DNA of 64,000 nucleotides from an uncultured Alistipes sp. Its GTDB lineage: Bacteria > Bacteroidota > Bacteroidia > Bacteroidales > Rikenellaceae. The translations under genes were made by a program, and so were the position numbers. Shown here piece by piece: positions 1 through 8,564 of this stretch. Under the pieces are notes generated by a model. That model was not told the DNA's origin and made no database searches. It saw only the letters and a program-made list of their open reading frames with translations. The stretch lies in the NCBI GenBank assembly GCA_910576555.1, contig CAJTIY010000001.1:186001-250000 (forward strand), given 5' to 3'. The first letter of the stretch is position 1. Each line of letters begins with the position of its first letter.

Positions 1-28
1 AGGCGGGACGGGACGAACGCCGCGCCGG

Positions 29-811
29 CTACCGTGTCGGCTCCTCCTTCGCCCGCTGCCACAGCGCCTCCATCTCGTCGAGCGTCATGTCGTGCAGCAT
101 ACGCCCCGAGGCTGCGGCCTGCGTCTCCATGTAGTCGAAGCGGGTGCGGAACTTCTTGTTCGTGCGGGCCAATGCCGACTCGGGGTCGACGCCGTAGAGG
201 CGGCAGGCGTTGACGAGCGCGAAAAACAGGTCGCCGAATTCGCCTTCGAGGTCGCCCGTTGCGCCGGCACGCATCTCGGCCTCGACCTCGCCGATCTCCT
301 CCTTCACCTTGTCCCACACGTCCTCTTTCTTCTCCCAGTCGAAGCCCGTGGCGGCCGCCTTCTCGCCCATGCGGAAGGCCTTGACCATCGCCGGGAGCGA
401 ACGCGGCACACCGCCCAGCGTACCGCTCTTGCGGTTCTTCTTGCGCAGCTTGAGCGCCTCCCAGTTCTCCTTCACCGCGTCGGGCGTGTCGGCATGGATC
501 TCGCCGTAGACGTGCGGATGACGGTATATGAGTTTGTCGCAGAGCGCGTCGGCCACCTCCCCGAAATCGAAGGCCCCCTGCTCCTCGCCCAGCTTCGAGT
601 AGAAGACCACGTGCAGCAGCAGGTCGCCCAGCTCCTCCTTGATCCCCTCCATGTTGCCGTCGGTGATGGCATCCACCAGCTCGTAGGTCTCCTCGATCGT
701 ATTGTTGCGCAGCGACTCGAAGGTCTGCTCGCGGTCCCACGGGCATTCGCGACGCAGCGTGTTCATCACTTCGAGCAGGCGTGCGGTCGCCTTCAAACGT
801 TTGTCTTCCAT
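29..811 (-). CDS. mazG: MazG nucleoside triphosphate pyrophosphohydrolase
   Basis: This 260-residue protein has the two-domain MazG layout. The first domain carries the metal-binding helix pair TIEETYELVDAI and EELGDLL. The second repeats it as KEEIGEVEAEM and EFGDLFFALV. The family hydrolyses NTPs and dNTPs to the monophosphate and pyrophosphate, cleaning the nucleotide pool of damaged or surplus nucleotides in the cytoplasm. The length is normal. The frame is open 12 codons further upstream, but I chose the ATG at 811 because homologues begin near MEDKRLKAT and a TAnnTTTG box lies just upstream. The gene is divergent from the GH20 gene across a short shared promoter region. Confidence 0.95.
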   Translation of the reverse strand: MEDKRLKATARLLEVMNTLRRECPWDREQTFESLRNNTIEETYELVDAITDGNMEGIKEELGDLLLHVVFYSKLGEEQGAFDFGEVADALCDKLIYRHPHVYGEIHADTPDAVKENWEALKLRKKNRKSGTLGGVPRSLPAMVKAFRMGEKAAATGFDWEKKEDVWDKVKEEIGEVEAEMRAGATGDLEGEFGDLFFALVNACRLYGVDPESALARTNKKFRTRFDYMETQAAASGRMLHDMTLDEMEALWQRAKEEPTR

Positions 812-835
812 GACGATTCCTTTTTTTGATCCGAA

Positions 836-843
836 CAAAGGTA
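836..843 (-). promoter_or_regulatory. -7 box for mazG
   Basis: The minus strand reads TACCTTTG, an exact match to the Bacteroidetes -7 consensus TAnnTTTG, about 25 bases upstream of the mazG start. No clear TTG -33 box was seen. Confidence 0.5.
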
Positions 844-863
844 GCACATTCGGCGGAAAAAAG

Positions 864-871
864 TATCTTTG
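864..871 (+). promoter_or_regulatory. -7 box for the GH20 gene
   Basis: The plus strand reads TATCTTTG, matching TAnnTTTG, 24 bases before the ATG at 895. A -33 box is not obvious. It is divergent to the mazG box. Confidence 0.45.
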
Positions 872-894
872 TCCGAAACAAATTCGTCCGCCGC

Positions 895-3051
895 ATGAAA
901 CTTCTTCCGCTCGTTCCGCTGCTGCTCGGCTGCCTCTGCGCCGCGGCGCAACCCGCTCCCCGCAGTCTGACGCCCCGCACGGGCGCCTTCCGCTTCGGAC
1001 CCGCCGCGACCATCGCCGCCGACCGCGCGCTGCTGCCGCTGGCCCGCTACGCCGCCGAATACCTCGGCTGCCCCGTGCAGGAACGAATGGCGGGCGACCG
1101 GACCGTCGCCCTCGTGCTCGACGGCGCGGCCTCCGACTCCCCGGAGGCCTACCGCCTCGACATCGCGCCCGACCGCATCGTCGTCCGCGCCACCACGCCC
1201 GGGGGCGTCTTCAACGGGCTCCAGCAGCTGTTCCGCCTGCTCCCGCCCGAGATCTATGCCCGCCGGGGCATCGCCCCGGGAACGACGGTCCCGTGCCTTT
1301 CGATCGTCGACAGCCCCCGGTTCGCCTACCGCGGCATGATGCTCGACGTGGCCCGCACGTGGATGGAGCCTGCGGCGCTGAAACGCTATGTCGACCTGCT
1401 TTCCTACCACGGCATCAACAAGCTCCACCTCCACCTCTCCGACGACGAGGGGTGGCGCATCGAGATCCGCTCACACCCCGAACTGGCCGCCGTAGGCGGA
1501 TTCCGCGGCGGTGACTCGCCCGTGCGCCCCGTCTACGGCAAGTGGGACGAAAAGTACGGCGGTTACTACACGCAGGAGCAGATGCGCGAACTGATCGCCT
1601 ACGCCGCACTGCGCAACATCGAGATCATCCCCGAGATCGACCTCCCGGGCCATAGCCGCTGCATCGCCTCGGTGCGGCCCGAGATCCGCTGCGACTACCC
1701 GGCCGACACCGCCTCGACCAACGGCTACGACTACCGCTCGGCGTGGTGCGTGGCCCGCGAGGAGAACTACGCCCTGCTCGAGGATATTCTGGGCGAGCTC
1801 TGCGCGCTCTTCCCCTCGGAATACATCCACATCGGCGGCGACGAGGTCGATGCGGCGCAATGGCAGCGCTGTCCCGACTGCCGGGCGCTGATGCGGCAGC
1901 GGGGGATCGACGACCCGCACCGCCTCGAAGATCTCTTCATGGAGCGCGTCGCCGCGATCCTCGCCCGTCGCGGCAAGCGTCCCGCCGTATGGAACGAAGC
2001 AGTCCGAACGGGCGCCTTCGCGCGCGACTGCCGCGTCTACGGCTGGGAGAGCGTCAAGGCCTGCCTCGCCGCCACGGAGCAAGGCTATCCCACGGTCGTG
2101 ATGCCGGGCGAAAGTTTCTACTTCGACATGCGTCAGACCCCGACGGAGGAGGGCCACGACTGGGCCGCGATCTTCGATGCGCGCAAAACCTTCGGTTTCG
2201 ACCTCGCCGCCCGCGGCTTCACGCCCGAGCGCATGCGCCACGTGGTCGGACTGCAAGGCGCCTTCTTCAGCGAGGCCTACATCGGCCACGAGCCCGAAAA
2301 GCCCGACTACATCGACTACATGTGCTTCCCGCGCATCTGCGCCCTGTCGCGCATCGCATGGAGCGGCAACGCCGAAGGGTGGGAGGCCTACTACAGCGAG
2401 CTGATCGCCGAACACTACGACCGCATGGCGGCGATGGGTATCCGCTTCCGGCTCTTTCCGCCGAAGATCGCCTACCGCGACGGCGTGCTCTCGGCCGAGA
2501 CGGACGACGGCTCGGAGCTGTTCTACCTGTGCGACGACGACTCCGAGGAGCACCCCTACACCCAGCCGCTGCGCACCGCACAGCCGCACCGATACCGCTT
2601 CGTCGCCCGACGCGGCACGGGACGCAGCCCCTACACGGCCCACAAATCCTACTACCGCACGATCGCACCCGCCCTCACGATCGCGACATCGATGGGGGAG
2701 AGCGCGCAGTTCCCCTATACCAATGCCTCGACCTATCGGGGCATCGCGCGCACACGGCGCGCCTGCCGGCAGAACGACTGGGTGCTCTACACCTTCGCCG
2801 AACCGGTGCGGTGCCGCGAAATATTCCTCCAGACCGGTAACCGGCAGCTGCCCAAGACGATCCTCACGACGGGATATGCAGAAGTCTCGTACGACGGCCG
2901 GACGTTCCGCCGTATCGGCGATCTGGAGCGGGGGAGCATCCGCCTCCGTCCCGACCGTCCCGTGAAGGCCGTGCGGCTCGTCTCCACGTGCGACGACAAC
3001 GGCACTCCCTACGTCACCCTCCAACCGCCGCAGATCAAGCCGGTGCTGTAA
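895..3051 (+). CDS. Secreted beta-N-acetylhexosaminidase, GH20
   Basis: This 718-residue protein starts with an N-terminal signal peptide (MKLLPLVPLLLGCLCAAAQ). A GH20b-type alpha/beta domain follows (about 25-145), then the GH20 catalytic barrel (about 150-500). The barrel holds HLHLSDDEGWR, the EIDLPGHS strand, and HIGGDEV with the catalytic Asp-Glu pair at about 316-317. The C-terminal part resembles the beta-sandwich seen in Bacteroidetes hexosaminidases. GH20 enzymes remove terminal GlcNAc or GalNAc from glycans by substrate-assisted catalysis, here probably in the periplasm. The open frame extends upstream, but the ATG at 895 directly precedes the signal peptide. It stands alone, with no Sus genes beside it. 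Confidence 0.93.
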   Translation: MKLLPLVPLLLGCLCAAAQPAPRSLTPRTGAFRFGPAATIAADRALLPLARYAAEYLGCPVQERMAGDRTVALVLDGAASDSPEAYRLDIAPDRIVVRATTPGGVFNGLQQLFRLLPPEIYARRGIAPGTTVPCLSIVDSPRFAYRGMMLDVARTWMEPAALKRYVDLLSYHGINKLHLHLSDDEGWRIEIRSHPELAAVGGFRGGDSPVRPVYGKWDEKYGGYYTQEQMRELIAYAALRNIEIIPEIDLPGHSRCIASVRPEIRCDYPADTASTNGYDYRSAWCVAREENYALLEDILGELCALFPSEYIHIGGDEVDAAQWQRCPDCRALMRQRGIDDPHRLEDLFMERVAAILARRGKRPAVWNEAVRTGAFARDCRVYGWESVKACLAATEQGYPTVVMPGESFYFDMRQTPTEEGHDWAAIFDARKTFGFDLAARGFTPERMRHVVGLQGAFFSEAYIGHEPEKPDYIDYMCFPRICALSRIAWSGNAEGWEAYYSELIAEHYDRMAAMGIRFRLFPPKIAYRDGVLSAETDDGSELFYLCDDDSEEHPYTQPLRTAQPHRYRFVARRGTGRSPYTAHKSYYRTIAPALTIATSMGESAQFPYTNASTYRGIARTRRACRQNDWVLYTFAEPVRCREIFLQTGNRQLPKTILTTGYAEVSYDGRTFRRIGDLERGSIRLRPDRPVKAVRLVSTCDDNGTPYVTLQPPQIKPVL

Positions 3052-3198
3052 CCGCCGCATCCATCGGTCCGGCGGACGACGACAATATCGTACTATTTTA
3101 CGAAAACAGCATACAAAAAAGCATTTTTTTATTTACACCTCTTGCATTATTCGAATTTCGGATTTAAATTGTTTTCGGAATCCCGAAAACATACGACT

Positions 3199-3888
3199 AT
3201 GAAAAAGAGAAGATTCGCCTTGTGGAGTTTTGCGCTCGGTTTGCTTTTGCTCGCAGCCTGTTCGCACGCCACCGAACCGGTCCCCGATGCCGCCGCATGC
3301 GACACGCGAAGTGCCGCCGAAATCCAGAACGACGCATACCGGATCCTCTTCGGATACCTCCGGATGGACGACGACAAAACGATTCATCTCGAGGTGACCG
3401 AACAGGAAGCCGGAAAGCTGGGCGTACCGGCCGACTGTTACCGCAAAGCCCTCGAAGACATCCGCTCCGCAAACGAATTCATCCAACGAATGCGCGAAGC
3501 GGGGGAGGAGGTCGACCATCTCCGATTGCCCGATCTTTCCGATGCGAACGACACGCCCGCAATGCTTTCGAGAGGCAACGAGGTACAGTTTCCGGCAGGT
3601 CATTACTCCGTCAACGGCAACGGTCCCACCGACATCGCGACCGCCTGTTTCTTCGCCCCGCTCGACATGTCGGCCGTACAGTTCCAGTGCAGAGGCCATG
3701 CGGCGCTCGCCTGCGTGCACAGTTGCACGACCTATTCGTTGGGTACGACGAATTCGGGAGGCCGTGTCGGAAGCCCTTGGTCGAATACCCTGATCACCGT
3801 ACCGCTGGCCGCCTCGAATGTCGATGCGAACGCCCCCTACTCCTGTTCCGCCCCCAACGGCGGCACCGCCTCGTGGCGCGGCATCTGA
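3199..3888 (+). CDS. Hypothetical lipoprotein
   Basis: This is a 229-residue protein with a clear lipoprotein signal: basic start, hydrophobic core and lipobox LAAC, with the lipidated Cys at 21. The middle (about 35-100) is rich in charged helices. The C-terminal third is Gly/Ser/Thr-rich with several Cys residues that could form disulfides. I do not recognise a family. It follows the GH20 gene by about 150 bases but is probably transcribed on its own. A perfect 24-base-pair hairpin follows about 60 bases after the stop. It lies just outside the proposed left end of the tRNA island. Confidence 0.7.
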   Translation: MKKRRFALWSFALGLLLLAACSHATEPVPDAAACDTRSAAEIQNDAYRILFGYLRMDDDKTIHLEVTEQEAGKLGVPADCYRKALEDIRSANEFIQRMREAGEEVDHLRLPDLSDANDTPAMLSRGNEVQFPAGHYSVNGNGPTDIATACFFAPLDMSAVQFQCRGHAALACVHSCTTYSLGTTNSGGRVGSPWSNTLITVPLAASNVDANAPYSCSAPNGGTASWRGI

Positions 3889-3950
3889 ACGACATCTCCT
3901 CCGCAATCCTCATGAATGCCGCAATACCCTTGCAGCATTTGCATACGCCC

Positions 3951-4004
3951 CACAACCGCAAAGACCTTATGTATATAAAAATACATAAGGTCTTTGCGGT
4001 TGTG
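3951..4004. repeat. Perfect 24-bp inverted repeat, 6-base loop
   Basis: Arms at 3951-3974 and 3981-4004 are perfectly complementary around the loop ATAAAA at 3975-3980. The inner end is A/T-rich and the outer end is GC-containing. The repeat sits between the lipoprotein gene and the proposed left attachment site. It may be the old bidirectional terminator between that gene and the tRNA-Gly gene, before the island separated them. Confidence 0.85.
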
Positions 4005-4024
4005 TATCCTCTTTCCAGAGGTCG

Positions 4025-4036
4025 GAGCGGAAAACG
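4025..4036 (-). repeat. Candidate left attachment site (copy of tRNA-Gly 3' end)
   Basis: On the minus strand this reads CGTTTTCCGCTC, identical to the last 10 bases of the tRNA-Gly gene, its discriminator base and one more base (16075-16086), in the same orientation. Direct repeats of a tRNA 3' end bounding an integrase are the classic mark of site-specific integration. Confidence 0.55.
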
Positions 4037-4376
4037 ATGCCGCATCCGCATTTTGAAGTCACTGTATATCAGTTATATTACAAAAGAACACATCCGTTGT
4101 ACCATGCTTTGGCGGTGCGCAAAGAGCATCAGATTGCTTGCCGTTGTTTCAGCTTTTCAATACGAAAGCAAAGATACGTTTTTTTCGAAAACATTACTCT
4201 CTTATCATTATATTGTTTGTAGCAAGCCTGTGATTTTTGTATTATAATACACGCCCCTAATACGCTTATAAAAAGTAATAGCTAATCAAATTAGGTATAG
4301 AGCAGAAAATTAAACGATTAAAATTTCATGCAATAAAATATTGTCCGTATATTTACATTCAACTACTAACATTCGC
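4037..4376. other. AT-rich left end of the island, no gene seen
   Basis: Between the left repeat and hxsA there is no convincing coding region. A 61-codon open frame at 4037 lacks a ribosome binding site and any recognisable features. A near-consensus -7 box (TATATTTA at 4348-4355) lies 22 bases before the hxsA start and could be its promoter. Confidence 0.4.
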
Positions 4377-5204
4377 ATGAAACCCCGACTAAAAAAACTG
4401 TTGCGAGGAATCGTAGCTTCCTCGATGGCAACATTGGCAAACACATATGGAGCCGAAGCAGTGCCGGCCTATCGTTTCTCGGACGATTCGGACGATACCT
4501 CCACGGATGAATACGGTCAAGCAGCCAAAGACACGAGCGTTAAAATGTTGCTGCATCTGAATTCGGACGACACCTACACTTTGGCAGGACACCGAAGTCA
4601 CAGTTCGCATCGTAGCCACAGTTCACACCGATCGCATAGCTCCCACCGGTCAGGCTCGTCGCATTATTCCCATTATTCGTCATCGACGACAACTCGCAGT
4701 ACATCAACGTCTACGGTTTCTCCGGCCGATTATACGTTGGGGTCGCGCACGTTATCATTGAACACCTACGGCGCCGACGTAAAGGCACTGGCCGATCTGC
4801 TCGTCCAACACAAATACATCGAAAAGACCTCTGTCGCTACCAATTATTTGGGATACGTTGTCTACGATTCCGAGATTCGCAATGCCGTCCGCACCTTTCA
4901 AAAGGATGCCGGCATTGCTCAGGACGGCATCGCAGGCAGTTCAACAATTGCAAAACTGCAAGTATGGGTTCCAAAAGATTATAATTTGGGCGACCGGTTA
5001 TTGAGAAAAGGAATGTATGGTTCCGATGTGACTCAATTAAAGAATATTTTGATCGACAAAGCGTTTCTCGAAAAACCGTTCTGCAAAGGTAAGACCGACT
5101 TCAACACCGAAATCGAGCAGGCATTGAAGAAGTTTCAGGACAGCATCGGAATCGAGGCTACCGGAGAGGTAGATACGCAAACCCTCTATTTTCTGAAGAA
5201 ATAA
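4377..5204 (+). CDS. hxsA: His-Xaa-Ser repeat protein HxsA, peptidoglycan-binding
   Basis: This 275-residue protein is the likely substrate of the two radical SAM enzymes downstream. The N-terminus (1-27) is basic then hydrophobic and ends in AEA, like a Sec signal. Residues 72-101 hold ten tandem triplets: HRS, HSS, HRS, HSS, HRS, HSS, HRS, GSS, HYS, HYS. A Ser/Thr linker follows. The C-terminal half has two peptidoglycan-binding-type modules (about 120-180 and 190-275), with motifs such as AVRTFQKDAGIAQDGIAG and ALKKFQDSIGI. This is the architecture I recall for the His-Xaa-Ser repeat family. The modification on the repeats and its purpose are, to my knowledge, not established. The start at 4377 was preferred to one 12 codons upstream because it gives a proper signal peptide. 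Confidence 0.88.
   Translation: MKPRLKKLLRGIVASSMATLANTYGAEAVPAYRFSDDSDDTSTDEYGQAAKDTSVKMLLHLNSDDTYTLAGHRSHSSHRSHSSHRSHSSHRSGSSHYSHYSSSTTTRSTSTSTVSPADYTLGSRTLSLNTYGADVKALADLLVQHKYIEKTSVATNYLGYVVYDSEIRNAVRTFQKDAGIAQDGIAGSSTIAKLQVWVPKDYNLGDRLLRKGMYGSDVTQLKNILIDKAFLEKPFCKGKTDFNTEIEQALKKFQDSIGIEATGEVDTQTLYFLKK
4590..4679 (+). repeat. Tandem His-Xaa-Ser codon repeats in hxsA
   Basis: Ten 9-base units encode His-Xaa-Ser, with one Gly-Ser-Ser exception as unit eight. Codons differ between units (CAC or CAT, AGT, AGC or TCG), so the peptide sequence is being kept by selection and is not a recent DNA expansion. Confidence 0.9.
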
Positions 5205-5205
5205 G

Positions 5206-5550
5206 ATGACAGACATTCAACTTGATTCGCAGGGACGAATAGCGCTTTGCGTCGATCTCTCCATTTACAACGAGCGAATCGTCAATAAGGTGCTCTATTG
5301 GTGGAGCGGCGATTACATAATTACCCGCACCAACCGTTCGGGGACAACGCTCCAAACGATTACGCTAACGGCATCCGAACCTATTTCTTCAGAGAAATTC
5401 GAGTCGATAAGTCGAAAAATCAGTGCCGACTTCATCGACTATAAAAATCGGTCGATCGTCGAGTCGGAGACACGCGATTTGCGGAATATATTGTATGCCA
5501 AAGCGTTCTCCAATAGCGATGATTTCGTGGAATTCGAATTCGACAAGTGA
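5206..5550 (+). CDS. hxsD: His-Xaa-Ser system protein HxsD
   Basis: This 114-residue protein starts one base after the hxsA stop. It has no signal or membrane segment. The segment VESETRDLRNILYAKAFS resembles the conserved Leu-Arg-rich signature of the small partner protein found in all His-Xaa-Ser loci, known by the motif LLNDYxLRE. Its role is unknown. By position and size it could be the recognition or chaperone subunit that presents HxsA to the radical SAM enzymes, but that is inference. The stop overlaps the hxsB start as TGATG, indicating translational coupling. Confidence 0.82.
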   Translation: MTDIQLDSQGRIALCVDLSIYNERIVNKVLYWWSGDYIITRTNRSGTTLQTITLTASEPISSEKFESISRKISADFIDYKNRSIVESETRDLRNILYAKAFSNSDDFVEFEFDK

Positions 5551-6962
5551 TGGGATACGCTCTGCTACCGTTCCGATTCCATGTCTTTCGCGACCGGGAA
5601 TTGCTTGTCAATGACCTCGGCGATTATCTGTCGCTGCCCCGAGGAAGCGTGCAATGCATCGTCGACCGACGAATCCGACCCGACGAAGAGTTATACAAGG
5701 ACCTTACCGCCTCGTTCTTCATCAGCGAGCGGCCGCTCCCGCGATTGCTCGATACGATGGCGGTTCGGCTCGCGACGCGCAAAGCCTTTCTCGACCACTT
5801 CACGGCATTGCACATTTTCGTGCTGACGCTTCGCTGCAACCAGAACTGCGTCTATTGTCAGGCTTCGAGCAAAGAGAGTTGCCGCAAGGAATACGACATG
5901 AGCGAAGAAGCGCTCCGACAAGCCGTCGCTCTGATGTTCCGTTCGCCGTCGCCATCGCTGACGATGGAGTTTCAAGGCGGCGAACCGACCTTGACGCCGC
6001 ACCTTATTCGTAAGGGCATCGAGTATGCGGAGGAGAGAAACCAAACCGAACGACGACGGATGACCTATGTGATTTGCACGAACTGCGTTGATCCGACTGA
6101 CGAAATTCTCGACTTGTGCAAGCAGTACGGGGCTGTCATATCCACTTCGCTCGACGGGCCGCAATTTCTGCATAACCGCAATCGAGGGAAAACGGATAGC
6201 TACCAACGCGTTGTGAGCGGAATCGCAAAGGTACGAGAAGAGTTGGGCGAAGGACGAGTTTCCGCGTTGATGACGACCTCGGAGTATTCGCTCGACTATC
6301 CGCGTGAGATTATCGACGCCTATCGTGAAAACGGATTCCACAGCATCTTCATTCGGGCGCTTAATCCTTATGGATTGGCAAAAGAAAATGATGACTGGAC
6401 CGCTTACTGCGACCGATTCATAGCATTCTACAAGCAGGCGCTGGAATATATCATCGAAATCAACAAGTCGGGCGAAGTATTCGTCGAAGAGTTTGCAACG
6501 CTCATATTACGCAAGATTCTGACTCCTTTTCCGATCGGCTTCGTCGATTTGCAATCGCCGTCGGGCATCGTAAACGGAGTGACTGTATATAACTATGACG
6601 GATATGTCTATGCTTCCGACGAATCGCGTATGCTGGCCGAATACGGCGATTATACATTCCGATTGGGGCGAATGGACGACCGTTACGAGGATCTGTTCTA
6701 TGGCGGCAAGGTACAAGAAATATCGCGGTTGTGGGCGACCGAATATATCGCAGGCTGCGCCGATTGCGCGTTTCAGTCAATCTGCGGGGCCGATCCCGTG
6801 CGCAACTACTCCACGCAAGGCGATATGTACGGATTTCGCCCGACCTCCATTTTCTGCCGCAAACATAAGGCGATTATCGAGTGCATATTTGAGCTGCTGA
6901 CCGAACGCAGAGAGGAGGTCCTGCCCATTTTCAAGAATTGGATTACAGGAACGCGCGGATAA
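5550..6962 (+). CDS. hxsB: His-Xaa-Ser system radical SAM maturase HxsB
   Basis: This is a 470-residue radical SAM protein. The cluster motif is C96-x3-C100-x2-C103 (LRCNQNCVYCQ), and EFQGGEPTL is the SAM-contacting GGE motif. The C-terminal region has extra cysteines at about 403, 406, 412 and 436 (CADCAFQSIC), as in SPASM or twitch domains that bind auxiliary iron-sulfur clusters. The N-terminal 90 residues match the long leader domain of HxsB-type enzymes. It should modify HxsA in the cytoplasm before export. A GTG three bases upstream is an alternative start, but the ATG at 5550 gives the TGATG overlap with hxsD. Confidence 0.9.
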   Translation: MGYALLPFRFHVFRDRELLVNDLGDYLSLPRGSVQCIVDRRIRPDEELYKDLTASFFISERPLPRLLDTMAVRLATRKAFLDHFTALHIFVLTLRCNQNCVYCQASSKESCRKEYDMSEEALRQAVALMFRSPSPSLTMEFQGGEPTLTPHLIRKGIEYAEERNQTERRRMTYVICTNCVDPTDEILDLCKQYGAVISTSLDGPQFLHNRNRGKTDSYQRVVSGIAKVREELGEGRVSALMTTSEYSLDYPREIIDAYRENGFHSIFIRALNPYGLAKENDDWTAYCDRFIAFYKQALEYIIEINKSGEVFVEEFATLILRKILTPFPIGFVDLQSPSGIVNGVTVYNYDGYVYASDESRMLAEYGDYTFRLGRMDDRYEDLFYGGKVQEISRLWATEYIAGCADCAFQSICGADPVRNYSTQGDMYGFRPTSIFCRKHKAIIECIFELLTERREEVLPIFKNWITGTRG

Positions 6963-7834
6963 TGAGAGATAAAATCGACATAAACTCGAACGACAATGCG
7001 CTGTTCGTCACCTCGCAGTGCAACAACCGATGCGTCATGTGCTGTCAGCCGCCTTTGCAGCGGAACGATCTGGACGGTTATTTCCGCAAAAATATAGAGC
7101 TGATAGACTCCGCACCGCCGGAATTGCCATCCCTCGGCATTACGGGCGGAGAGCCGACTTTACTCGGTGACCGGCTGTTCGATATGATCCGCCACATCAA
7201 GACGAAGCTGCCCGATACCGAAATCCATCTGCTGACGAACGGACGTACTTTCGCCGATAAAACGTATGCACGGAAACTTGCTGCCTGCGGAGTCGAAAAG
7301 ATGCTGCTCGGCATTCCGCTCCATGCCGACAATGCCGCAGACCACGATGCTATTACGCAGGTTCGAGGTTCGTTCAACGAAACGATGCTCGGATTGTATA
7401 ACCTCGGTCGCTACGATGTGGGAATCGAATTGCGGGTCGTCATCACCCGTATGAATTATCGGCGCCTGCCTAAATTGCCGAATTTCATTTACCGCAATCT
7501 GCCGTTCGTTGAATTCATTTCGCTCATGGGGTTGGAATACACGGGGTATACAATAAAGAACAGAGACTCCGTATGGCTCGACCCGCTGGATTATCGGGCC
7601 GAATTGATGCAGGCCGTTACGGAGCTGCATGACTGGCGTATGGACGTTTCCGTCTTCAACCTGCCGCGCTGCGTGCTTCCCGAATCGCTGTGGCCTTTCG
7701 CCCGCAAATCCATATCGGACTGGAAAACGAAATACCTCGATATTTGCAGCGACTGCGTAGAGCAGGCGGAGTGTTGCGGATTGTTTGCCACTTCGCGAGT
7801 ACAAAGCCGAGGCGTTAAACCGATTATCAAATAG
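6962..7834 (+). CDS. hxsC: His-Xaa-Ser system radical SAM maturase HxsC
   Basis: This second radical SAM enzyme has 290 residues. The iron-sulfur motif is C20-x3-C24-x2-C27 (SQCNNRCVMCC) near the N-terminus, followed by GITGGEPTLLG. A C-terminal Cys group (DICSDCVEQAECCG) probably holds an extra cluster. The start codon overlaps the hxsB stop (TAATG), so hxsD, hxsB and hxsC form one tightly coupled operon behind hxsA. Paired, dissimilar radical SAM enzymes are the hallmark of this system. Each could make a different bond on the His-Xaa-Ser repeats, or they could act in sequence. Confidence 0.9.
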   Translation: MRDKIDINSNDNALFVTSQCNNRCVMCCQPPLQRNDLDGYFRKNIELIDSAPPELPSLGITGGEPTLLGDRLFDMIRHIKTKLPDTEIHLLTNGRTFADKTYARKLAACGVEKMLLGIPLHADNAADHDAITQVRGSFNETMLGLYNLGRYDVGIELRVVITRMNYRRLPKLPNFIYRNLPFVEFISLMGLEYTGYTIKNRDSVWLDPLDYRAELMQAVTELHDWRMDVSVFNLPRCVLPESLWPFARKSISDWKTKYLDICSDCVEQAECCGLFATSRVQSRGVKPIIK

Positions 7835-7864
7835 GCCATGTTTTAGAACAAGGCCTATTGGGTA

Positions 7865-8183
7865 TTACATGGATAGCTTGTAGTAGTTCCTCTCCAGCAC
7901 CTCGTTTACTAATGGATTCGGGATAGAGGAGTGTTCCGCCGACGGAGGTATAGGGAATGGTTCCTTTGTCCCGATAGTTCTGCAAACTGCGGCGGGAGAT
8001 GTGGAAACGGGCCATTACCTGCTCGGTGGTCAGATAGCGTTCACCCGACAGGGGCGGAGTGATCTCGGCGATCAGCCTATCCGCCCTCTGCGCGGCGAGG
8101 CGCATGGCTTCGAGTAGCTCTTTGTATCCAGCCGTCTCGCGCGTGAGGACGCCGCGGTTCTCGATCATCGTTTTCACGTCCAT
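7865..8183 (-). pseudogene. Helix-turn-helix (excisionase-like) gene, frameshifted
   Basis: The frame encodes MDVKTMIENRG...YLTTEQVMARFHISRRSLQNYRDKGTIPY, a MerR/excisionase-like winged helix common beside Bacteroidales integrases. After LLYPES, near 7913, the frame runs into an unrelated tail that continues to 7827. Skipping one base restores LVNEVLERNYYKLSM and a stop at 7865, which matches the usual C-terminus of this family as I know it. The gene is therefore probably frameshifted. It follows the other helix-turn-helix gene by two bases. An intact reading with the odd tail is the alternative. Confidence 0.65.
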
Positions 8184-8185
8184 AG

Positions 8186-8473
8186 TTATCTGCATTGGGT
8201 CGTCAAGTTCTTGTCGAGCAACGCCCACACCTCTTCGGGCTTGTAATAACATTTGTTGCCGAGCGTCGAGTACGGCTGCTTCCCGCTGTTGCGGAGGTAT
8301 TGCAGCGTCCGTTTCGAGATATGGAGCCGGCGGCAGACTTCGGCATTGTCTATTCAGCCGCTTTCGGCCGCAGGGTTGAAATGGCGGTCGAGCCGTCGCA
8401 TCGTGTCGGTCAGTCGGCGGGCATAGGCTTGCAGATTCGTCCATGCGCGCTCTTCGATTAAAAGGTAATTCAT
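8186..8473 (-). pseudogene. Helix-turn-helix (excisionase-like) gene with internal stop
   Basis: The minus strand from 8473 reads MNYLLIEERAWTNLQ..., then a TGA at 8354-8356, then continues in the same frame with IDNAEVCRRLHISKRTLQYLRNSGKQ up to a TAA at 8186. Relatives have Trp just before the IDN-type sequence, so TGG has most likely become TGA. The second half alone lacks a good start. It pairs with the gene at 7865-8183 in the usual tandem, and both are damaged. Confidence 0.7.
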
Positions 8474-8564
8474 CGTCGGCATTCTCGTTCCTTCTCGTCG
8501 TCGCACATAGTTCGCTAATCGAAATTAGGTACTTCCGTCGTTTGAAATTCCCCAAAAAAGGCGA

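Noticed and set aside
92..829. Long open frame opposite mazG
   Set aside because: It mirrors the mazG codons in a GC-rich gene and has no domain, signal or ribosome binding site of its own.
1471..3060. 529-codon open frame opposite the GH20 gene
   Set aside because: Antisense frames of this length arise by chance in GC-rich genes. The plus strand has a clear catalytic family.
4037..4222. 61-codon open frame at the left end of the island
   Set aside because: It is AT-rich, has no ribosome binding site, shows no recognisable motif and overlaps promoter-like sequence.
4590..4679. Short tandem repeats that might be taken for CRISPR
   Set aside because: The units are 9 bases, in frame inside hxsA, with no spacers and no cas genes.
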